Part shown: positions 57,874 to 64,000 of the stretch, in pieces | Numbering within the stretch: the first letter of the stretch is position 1 | Layout: the number at the start of each line of letters is the position of its first letter | Source: an uncultured Halieaceae bacterium | GTDB taxonomy: Bacteria; Pseudomonadota; Gammaproteobacteria; Pseudomonadales; Halieaceae | Direction: 5' to 3' | DNA length: 64,000 nucleotides | NCBI GenBank assembly: GCA_938074045.1 | Contig: CALJGI010000002.1 | Location: 248,001 to 312,000, forward strand | The notes under the pieces: model-generated | What the model saw: only the letters and a program-made list of their open reading frames with translations | Told to the model about the DNA's origin: nothing | Database searches by the model: none | Translations under genes and position numbers: made by a program

Positions 57874-58575
57874 CTAGGCGCGGACAAGATCGCACAGATC
57901 CAACCAGACCTGCCGTTTTCTCGTGGGCTCAACCAGCATCTGTGTGGTGCTCAGTGTGGAGACCACCGTGAATTCCGTTTCCTGAAGCTCCCAACCCTTC
58001 AAGCGCTCTCCCATGGCTACCAGAAACAATCCTGTCTCCCCGGCCAACTCGCGACTCAACCTGGATAACACAAAATCAGCAAAACTACCGAGCACCACAT
58101 TGGAACCAGAGCCGGGCGGTGGCCAGCGCAAAATTTCATGTGATGCGCTCTGAGATTCAGCTAATCCCAGTGCAGAGGCCAGCGAACGAATCAGTTGCAT
58201 CTGCGCCATGCTGGCCTCAGATGACAACTCATCTATCCAGCAGACGTTCCCCGTTCTCAGTAACAGTACTGCTGCCAGTTCTCCCTGATATTTTAAATCC
58301 GGTACTGGATGCAAAGAGGCTGCAACGGGCTCGGGGCTGGGCGGGATAGGGGTGGGTCGCGACTGCACAGAAAGCGCCTCTCGCAAATCAGCAACTTCTG
58401 GCACTGCGGCGGGCTCCTCGAATGCTGCTGACCGACCGCGATCTGGCTGTGACTCGATAGCCGCTACCGGCCGCAATCTTCTCGCGGACGGTTTTGCCCC
58501 AGGCAGCGGGCGACATGGGAGAAACTGTGGTATTCCCAGTGCCTGGAGATAGGCTGATCGACGAGCTTCATTCAC
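57874..58575 (-). CDS. holD: Probable DNA polymerase III psi subunit (HolD-like)
   Basis: A divergent protein of about 233 residues (GTG near 58575; GTG 58587 or ATG 58662 are also possible, none with a strong ribosome-binding site). The N-terminal block RRSAYLQALGIPQFLPCRP follows the E. coli HolD pattern (RR...LQ.LGI.Q...RP). The middle is Pro-rich and low in complexity. The end (RKRQVWLDLCDLVRA) resembles the HolD C-terminal (R..LW...C). Together with the rimI neighbour this argues for psi, part of the clamp-loader. Similarity is short, so this is a proposal. Confidence 0.6.
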   Translation of the reverse strand: MNEARRSAYLQALGIPQFLPCRPLPGAKPSARRLRPVAAIESQPDRGRSAAFEEPAAVPEVADLREALSVQSRPTPIPPSPEPVAASLHPVPDLKYQGELAAVLLLRTGNVCWIDELSSEASMAQMQLIRSLASALGLAESQSASHEILRWPPPGSGSNVVLGSFADFVLSRLSRELAGETGLFLVAMGERLKGWELQETEFTVVSTLSTTQMLVEPTRKRQVWLDLCDLVRA

Positions 58576-58700
58576 CTTCCAAGGCACCTGAGGCCGAGGC
58601 ACATACACGCAACCAATTCTGCGACAGACATTTGACTCTCGGACATAAGAAGTATTTTCCATCGATGGCGACCGTGGTCCGTCGCCGGTTTACGTTAATG

Positions 58701-59627
58701 CTAAATCCAGCACCAGCCATGGCGCTTGAAAAACGTCCAGCCGGAGCGCACAAACATGGAGATATGGTGCCACCCTTTACGCGCCGAGTATCCACCGTGA
58801 TGCACTATCTGCATGGCCGGAAGGTAGACCAACCTACCCACATCCGCCAGCCTCAATGACAGATCAAAATCTTCAAAGTACATGAAGTATTGATCCGAAA
58901 ATCCATCCACTGCGAGCAGCGCCTCGGTTCGGGTTACCATACAACAACCGCTTGCCAGCGGAACATCCGACTCTGTACCCGTCTGCGTCTGATCTCTCAT
59001 CTCATAACTATGCAGATAGGCGCTGAATTGCTGCTTCAGAAAATCCGGAGCAAACGCCCGCAACAACAGCACCAGTACCGATGGATACCGTTTGCACAAA
59101 TATTGTGGCTGCCCCAATGCATTCACAGCCTGGGGATTGATAACAACGACATCTGGATGTCGGAGCATATATTCCAGAGCCACTACCAACGCGTCGGTGG
59201 ACATTTCCACGTCGGGATTCAGAACCAGGTGATAATCACTGTCTGCGCGAGCCAATGCCAGATTATGTGCTGCCCCAAAGCCAATATTCTCTCCGGATTG
59301 CCACATATCGACCCGATCAAAGCGCCGTTGGGCGTCGTCGTAGATCAAGTGATGCAGTCGTTGCTGATAGACGGCATCGGTTGTATTGTCCACCACCATG
59401 AACTGAATGGACAGCTGCACACCTGCTTCCCGCACGCTTTCGCAGGCAGCATGAAAGGCATCGATAGTCTTACACAACAGATCGAATGAACTGTTGTAGG
59501 TAACTACCGACACGGACATCCGTATCGCCGCGCCGCTTTCCGGCACTGGCTGTTCTATATGTTGAACCATCGAACCGGGCACACCCCGCATGGCTGCTTG
59601 CATTATCTTCAGCCCGGATATTACCAT
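58701..59627 (-). CDS. Glycosyltransferase family 2 (rhamnosyltransferase-like)
   Basis: A 308-residue GT-A fold enzyme. ATG at 59625-59627 follows GAGGG by six bases. Motifs: SVSVVTYNSS opening, ENIGFGAAHNLAL, LVLNPDVEMS (the DxD-type metal/sugar-nucleotide site here as NPD), and YFMYFEDFDLSLRL with the ED catalytic pair. It probably adds a sugar during O-antigen or capsule synthesis, cytoplasmic face. Divergent from the double glycosyltransferase with only 38 bases between starts. Confidence 0.93.
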   Translation of the reverse strand: MVISGLKIMQAAMRGVPGSMVQHIEQPVPESGAAIRMSVSVVTYNSSFDLLCKTIDAFHAACESVREAGVQLSIQFMVVDNTTDAVYQQRLHHLIYDDAQRRFDRVDMWQSGENIGFGAAHNLALARADSDYHLVLNPDVEMSTDALVVALEYMLRHPDVVVINPQAVNALGQPQYLCKRYPSVLVLLLRAFAPDFLKQQFSAYLHSYEMRDQTQTGTESDVPLASGCCMVTRTEALLAVDGFSDQYFMYFEDFDLSLRLADVGRLVYLPAMQIVHHGGYSARKGWHHISMFVRSGWTFFKRHGWCWI

Positions 59628-59665
59628 CTGCGACCCTCTATGCGAACATCGGGCAACACAACAAC

Positions 59666-61576
59666 TTGAAACCAAACCTGTCACTCATTCTCGTCATCTA
59701 TGACATGCCTGACCAGGCTGAGAGGACGCTACACTCACTTTCACTGTCCTACCAGCAGAATGTGGACGCGGCTGACTATGAAGTCATCGTGGTTGAGCAT
59801 GCCTCGAATCGCAATCTGGGCGAGCAGCGGGCGACCCGTTTCCCCGGTAACTTCCGCTATTTTCTCCGCGACGAATCCCTGCCATCACCTGTACCCGGGG
59901 TGCGATTTGGCGTGGAAGAAGCGGAATCGGACCTGCTGGCGATTATGGTTGATGGCGCCCGCATGGCGAGTCCTGGTCTGATAGCACAGATACTATCAGC
60001 AGCAGGTAAAGACCCCCTGACGGTGGTAACAGTGCCCGGTTACCATATTGGGCACATGCTGCAACAGGAAGCGGTTAAACACGGCTACACGGTGGCGGAA
60101 GAAGAAAAACTGCTCCGACAAATAAAATGGCCAGAGGATGGCTATCGCCTGTTCGATATAAGTGTATTCAGTGGTTCCTGCAAAGCAGGCTTCCTGCGTC
60201 CCAATGCAGAGAGCAACTGCCTGTGCTTGCACCGAGACCTTTGGGACGAAACCGGCGGTATGGATCCACGCTTCACGGAGACCGGGGGTGGACAGGCCAA
60301 TCCCGACCTGTACAAACGCGTATGCGAACATCCGGGCATACGTCTGCTTGTGCTTCCCGGTGAGGGTACCTTTCATCAGTTTCACGGCGGAGTAACCACC
60401 GGTCGGCCACCGGTGGAGCGTGAAATGCATATGCAAAATCACTTTGAGCAGTACAAGCAGTTGCGGGGTGAGTACTATCGCCAGCCGCAGACGGTGGCGG
60501 AACTTTACGGACATGTGCCGCAGCCAGCACTGAAATTCTTGCACCAGTCAATATTGAACACCGGCTTCAAGGAATCAACAGCGACGTCAATGCAGCGGCA
60601 AAATGCGCTACCACAACTTTCAGTCATCGTCATCGGTTATCGAATGGCTCAGCAGTTGGTCAATACTTTGCGCTCCCTGAGTCCCGATTATCAACAGGAT
60701 ATAGCTGCCCGGGACTATGAGGTTATTGTAGTGGAAAACGCCTCGGAGGAGGTGCTGGATGCCGCCAGCGTGGCCGCGCTGCCAGCCAATTTTTCCTACC
60801 ATTTGCGGCAGGAGTCAGGCAAATCCCCAGTACCGGCGATCAATTATGCCTTTGACCTGTGCCGCGGAGATTTTATCGGTTTGATCATGGACGGCGCGAG
60901 AATGGTGACTCCTGGAACGCTGGCCACTGCGCTTCAGGCATGGACACTGGATCAACAAGCCCTGGTCGCCGTTCCCGGATACCATCTGGGTACTGCAGAA
61001 CAGCACGAAATCGAGATAGCAGGGGAAGCACTGGCTGCGGAACGGCAAATGCTGGCGTCAATTGATTGGGTCAATAACGGCTACGATCTGTTCACCATCT
61101 CCACTTTCAGCGGTGCCAACCGACACGGCTACCTGCACCCCATCATGGAATGCAATTGTGTCTTTGCCTCCGCACAAAACTTCAAGCGCATTGGCTATGC
61201 CAATCCTGACTTCACCATGCCCGGTGGCGGCAGTATCAATCTGCACATGTATCGCAGCCTCGGCATGCTGCCGGAGACAAAGGTCTACGTCTTGCCGGGC
61301 GAGGGTTCTTTTCATCAGTACCACGGCGGCGTGACCACTTCCACCTACGCCGAAAGAGAGGCTGAAATACATCGACACCGCGTGCAATTGCACAGCTATT
61401 GGCCAGGAGGCTTTCATAGCCTGCGCCGGGAGCCTACACTACTCGGCAAGGTGCCAACCCAGGCGCAACCATTTCTTCGGGAATCCCTGACGCGCAGCGC
61501 CAATCGAACCCGGAAATTGACCGAACAGGGCCTGCCACTGTGGGTCGATGATATTGCTGCAGCAAGCCAGGACTGA
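59666..61576 (+). CDS. Double-domain glycosyltransferase-like protein (internal duplication)
   Basis: A 636-residue protein made of two related halves, about residues 1-310 and 315-636. Each half opens with a GT-A-like beta strand (LSLILVIYDM; LSVIVIGYRM), then YEVIVVE(H/N)AS, a motif DGARM (residues ~94 and ~411) in place of a classical DxD, and GEG(T/S)FHQ(F/Y)HGGVTT near the end. The start is TTG at 59666-59668; there is no clear Shine-Dalgarno or ATG. GT2-like fold is likely, but sugar transfer by this family with DGAR is not established here. The next gene begins after four bases. Confidence 0.8.
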   Translation: MKPNLSLILVIYDMPDQAERTLHSLSLSYQQNVDAADYEVIVVEHASNRNLGEQRATRFPGNFRYFLRDESLPSPVPGVRFGVEEAESDLLAIMVDGARMASPGLIAQILSAAGKDPLTVVTVPGYHIGHMLQQEAVKHGYTVAEEEKLLRQIKWPEDGYRLFDISVFSGSCKAGFLRPNAESNCLCLHRDLWDETGGMDPRFTETGGGQANPDLYKRVCEHPGIRLLVLPGEGTFHQFHGGVTTGRPPVEREMHMQNHFEQYKQLRGEYYRQPQTVAELYGHVPQPALKFLHQSILNTGFKESTATSMQRQNALPQLSVIVIGYRMAQQLVNTLRSLSPDYQQDIAARDYEVIVVENASEEVLDAASVAALPANFSYHLRQESGKSPVPAINYAFDLCRGDFIGLIMDGARMVTPGTLATALQAWTLDQQALVAVPGYHLGTAEQHEIEIAGEALAAERQMLASIDWVNNGYDLFTISTFSGANRHGYLHPIMECNCVFASAQNFKRIGYANPDFTMPGGGSINLHMYRSLGMLPETKVYVLPGEGSFHQYHGGVTTSTYAEREAEIHRHRVQLHSYWPGGFHSLRREPTLLGKVPTQAQPFLRESLTRSANRTRKLTEQGLPLWVDDIAAASQD

Positions 61577-61579
61577 CGA

Positions 61580-62365
61580 ATGAACATATATTTTCCACCC
61601 TCGATCCAGAAGTTCGAACCCAAGCGAATGGTATTCAGCACCTGGGTCGATCACATGGCTTTCGGGTATGACCTGGTGGAATGCATACGACCAAAGGTCG
61701 TGGTCGAACTTGGCACCTACAACGGTTTATCGTTTTTCACGTTTTGCCAGTCAATGAAAGAAAATGACGTAGAGGGCATGTGCTATGCCGTAGACACCTG
61801 GGAGGGTGATTCACATACAGGTGGCTACGACACATCAATCATTGATGATGTTCGCGCACATGCGCGGGAACACTACCGCGGCATCACCTATTTGCTGCAA
61901 ATGTATTTCAATGATGCGGTGCAGCACTTTGAGGATGAGACTATTGATCTGCTGCACATTGATGGTCTGCATACATATGAGGCGGTGAAAGAAGACTTCG
62001 AGACCTGGTTTCCGAAGGTGAGTCCCGGTGGCATTGTGCTATTCCACGATATAGAAGCCCGCATGAAAGACTATGGTGTCTGGAAATTCTGGGGAGAATT
62101 GCAGGCAAGCCATGAAACCTTCACGTTCCTGCACGGCTTCGGATTGGGCGTTTTGCGCAAGGCCGGCGGTCAGCGAGAAACCCTGCAGCTACTGGAGTTG
62201 CTGTTTCACAGTCGGCCCGGGGAGCAGCAAAAACTGCGTCAGCTCTACGTGCATGCCAGCCACTACATGGACACCAGACGAAAGGCCCGACGACTGGACG
62301 CCCAGCTAAACAACCAAGCCCAACCAAAAGGTGGTCAGGGCAAATTGCCAGCGGCCAAAACCTGA
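61580..62365 (+). CDS. Class I SAM-dependent methyltransferase
   Basis: A 261-residue protein with a Rossmann-like methyltransferase pattern: VVVELGTYNGLSFF (SAM-binding loop, residues ~40-53), then CYAVDTWEGD and DLLHIDGLHTYEAV, features of the cephalosporin hydroxylase/Methyltransf_24 group that acts on sugars and phenols. It begins four bases after the double glycosyltransferase and is likely cotranscribed, so a sugar O-methylation role is reasonable but not proven. Confidence 0.88.
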   Translation: MNIYFPPSIQKFEPKRMVFSTWVDHMAFGYDLVECIRPKVVVELGTYNGLSFFTFCQSMKENDVEGMCYAVDTWEGDSHTGGYDTSIIDDVRAHAREHYRGITYLLQMYFNDAVQHFEDETIDLLHIDGLHTYEAVKEDFETWFPKVSPGGIVLFHDIEARMKDYGVWKFWGELQASHETFTFLHGFGLGVLRKAGGQRETLQLLELLFHSRPGEQQKLRQLYVHASHYMDTRRKARRLDAQLNNQAQPKGGQGKLPAAKT

Positions 62366-62394
62366 TATTCCAGTCCTGATAGAACTACCCTGAT

Positions 62395-63129
62395 TCAGAC
62401 GTTTCCCTGTGGCAGATGCTGCCACAGCGTATCGTGTGAATCGCCTCCCAAACCGAGCGTATTAGTGTAGTAGTACAATGCCACCGATTTGCGCGTGACG
62501 CCTTCGGGACAAAGCAGCGGATGCGGATGACCGTGAAATGATGTGGATGTAGTACTGAAAATGACGCATCGCCCAGCGGCAGGGGCAATTTTTTGTCGAC
62601 AGCTTGCCATATCCTCTGACCAGAGTTCCAGGTCACCACCCCAGGCTTGATCCCAGTCTTCATTAAAGTAAATCAACAGATTCAAGCGCCGATCCAGACC
62701 AAAAGCGGGATGGCGGTTAAAATCGGCGTGCACCTGCAAAAATCCGCCACTCTCGGTCTGGTGAATACCGCCGCCCAACAAGTGGGGGTCGGGCAGAATG
62801 TTTTCTATTCCACTCATTCCCTCCAGCAGGGTGACAAAGCGACCGGCATTGAGCTCCCAGTACAATCGCCTGAAGGCAATATCCACGCCCATCTCCCGGG
62901 ATACCCATCGCTTGCGGAACTGGGCCGCCGTGCCATCCGCCGCATCCGCCGACCGGTCCTCCTGTCCCGGCTTGACCCGTGACTGCGGAAACAGGTCGGC
63001 CAATACAGTCACCAACTCCGGCGCAAGAAAGTTATCGATCACGATATGGGGAAAGGGATCAGCGCTGCGATAGGATTCCGCGCCGCCGACCATTTGTCGC
63101 TCCAGGCTTTGGTAATCTAACAGGTTCAT
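62395..63129 (-). CDS. 2-oxoglutarate/Fe(II)-dependent oxygenase, copy 1
   Basis: A 244-residue oxygenase of the prolyl-hydroxylase-like group. The iron ligands are His134, Asp136 (VHADF) and His199 (SFHGHP), with the 2-oxoglutarate-binding Arg213 (TRKS). It is a paralogue of the upstream neighbour, sharing LPDP.L.GGGIHQ and AGRCVIF. It could hydroxylate a peptide, amino acid or sugar. It overlaps the upstream copy by four bases and is cotranslated. Confidence 0.92.
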   Translation of the reverse strand: MNLLDYQSLERQMVGGAESYRSADPFPHIVIDNFLAPELVTVLADLFPQSRVKPGQEDRSADAADGTAAQFRKRWVSREMGVDIAFRRLYWELNAGRFVTLLEGMSGIENILPDPHLLGGGIHQTESGGFLQVHADFNRHPAFGLDRRLNLLIYFNEDWDQAWGGDLELWSEDMASCRQKIAPAAGRCVIFSTTSTSFHGHPHPLLCPEGVTRKSVALYYYTNTLGLGGDSHDTLWQHLPQGNV

Positions 63130-63944
63130 TCAAGATCCGGCCGTAACCCCTCCGGCAGTTTCTGCCATTCGGTCGCGCGGGTGGGCTCGACATCGGCGTC
63201 TTCACGTCCACGCGTGTAGTAATAAAGCGCTATGGATTTCCGGGTGTGCCCCGCGGGGCAGGACACGACTTCTGGATGACCGTGAAAGGATTTGTCCGAC
63301 GTGTTAAAAATTACACAGCGTCCGGCCAACGGTCGGATGCGACGACCGCAGGATTGCATGTCCGGATCCCACAACTCGAGATGTCCGCCCCATTCGTCCT
63401 GCCAGTCCGGATTCAGATAAACCAGCACGTTGACACGACGGTCCAACTGGTAGTGTCGATGCCGCGTAAAATCAGCGTGTACCCCAAGGACGCCACCAGG
63501 CAGTACCTGGTGAATGCCACCCCCTTGTAGTTTGGGATCCGGCAGCAGACCCGTGATACCGGTCAGGCGTTCCAGAAAGCGGATAAAGCTTCCGGAATTC
63601 ATTTCCAGAATCAACTCGCGCAAGGAGGGTCCCATCTCAGTCACCGAACACAGGCCCAGTTTGTTGTGCTGCCAATGCTCACCCGAGGAAGAGCGCGGAC
63701 TCAACTGCCGCCAACTCACCGATGCCTCCGGCGATGGAAATTCTTCGATCAAATGCTGTACGGCATCTGCCTCGATAAACCGCTCCAGCAGAATATTTGG
63801 ATAGGGCTGGGCTGCGCCGTATTGGTCCTTGAGCTGATCCGCCTGCCCTATCAACCTTTCTATATCCAGAATGGGAAGAGCGCGCAGCGATTCCACTGCG
63901 GAAGGGACCTGACTTGGGTTTTCAGAGTTGGGCACTAAGGACAA
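63126..63944 (-). CDS. 2-oxoglutarate/Fe(II)-dependent oxygenase, copy 2
   Basis: A 272-residue paralogue of the neighbouring oxygenase. Iron ligands are His156, Asp158 and His221, the 2-oxoglutarate arginine is Arg235, and the shared core is DRRVN.L.YLN.DW...WGGHLELW. Its N-terminal 40 residues differ. The two genes are in tandem with a four-base ATGA overlap and may form a heterodimer or act on successive positions. The right edge of the window is 56 bases upstream of its start. Confidence 0.92.
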   Translation of the reverse strand: MSLVPNSENPSQVPSAVESLRALPILDIERLIGQADQLKDQYGAAQPYPNILLERFIEADAVQHLIEEFPSPEASVSWRQLSPRSSSGEHWQHNKLGLCSVTEMGPSLRELILEMNSGSFIRFLERLTGITGLLPDPKLQGGGIHQVLPGGVLGVHADFTRHRHYQLDRRVNVLVYLNPDWQDEWGGHLELWDPDMQSCGRRIRPLAGRCVIFNTSDKSFHGHPEVVSCPAGHTRKSIALYYYTRGREDADVEPTRATEWQKLPEGLRPDLE

Positions 63945-64000
63945 ACCGTGACGTTGTTTTGATGAGGACAGCAGGGCGCAGTATATCGCTATTGACCGGT

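Noticed and set aside
57852-57932. An N-terminal extension of RimI by 27 residues.
   Set aside because: It overlaps the end of the holD-like gene and RimI homologues begin near residue 28 of that frame.

Overview
The window is a chromosomal segment of a free-living, probably marine, gammaproteobacterium. The evidence is a complete type II secretion operon in gammaproteobacterial order, the apbC/metG/rnfABCDGE arrangement, a holD-like/rimI pair, EF-P-like YeiP, dcd, sppA, wrbA and arsC neighbours of gammaproteobacterial type, and two ion-motive systems (oxaloacetate decarboxylase OadGAB and Rnf). A group such as Halieaceae/Cellvibrionales is plausible but not proven. Codon usage and base composition look uniform. 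I saw no insertion sequence, phage, CRISPR array, rRNA or tRNA.

Layout. 1-5.2 kb: the N-terminal part of a lipoprotein that looks like a subtilisin-family protease, running off the left edge; a short-chain dehydrogenase; a DUF1499 membrane protein; a Deg-type periplasmic protease; a class I/II aminotransferase. 5.3-10.4 kb: two large/small pairs of acyl-CoA dehydrogenases facing each other across a small rubredoxin gene. This is the arrangement seen for heteromeric enzymes of steroid side-chain or unusual acyl-CoA oxidation. 10.5-22 kb: a twelve-gene T2SS operon, gspC to gspN, on the minus strand with many overlaps and non-ATG starts. 22-27.2 kb: oadGAB and a thiamine-diphosphate enzyme. 27.3-35.2 kb: a Yej/Dpp-type peptide ABC importer divergent from a POT-family peptide symporter. 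35.2-40.4 kb: a GNAT acetyltransferase, a WS/DGAT acyltransferase followed by a SixA-like phosphatase, a decayed TPR-sulfotransferase gene, a TetR regulator, diacylglycerol kinase, the EF-P-like protein and GlpE.

40.4-46.1 kb: a minus-strand arsC-wrbA-DUF2069-sppA cluster with overlapping stop/start codons, divergent from a YihY-type membrane protein, a TlpA-like thioredoxin and a nitroreductase. 46.1-55.3 kb: dcd and apbC, then divergent metG followed by the complete rnfABCDGE operon. 55.3-58.6 kb: a DUF1214 protein, a GNAT protein, an unknown small protein, rimI and a divergent holD-like gene. 58.7-64 kb: a small surface-glycan-like locus with a GT2 glycosyltransferase, an unusual tandem double glycosyltransferase-like protein, a class I methyltransferase, and two paralogous 2-oxoglutarate/Fe(II) oxygenases in tandem.

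How the parts fit. Protein and peptide use is supported by secreted or anchored proteases, the T2SS that exports hydrolases, and two kinds of peptide uptake. Carbon flux passes through acyl-CoA oxidation, the WS/DGAT storage-lipid enzyme and oxaloacetate decarboxylation. Rnf and Oad link metabolism to the ion gradient. The most unusual pieces are the double glycosyltransferase with its neighbouring methyltransferase and oxygenases, the paired dehydrogenases around rubredoxin, and the cryptic holD homologue. I did not find a clearly novel defence or mobile system.
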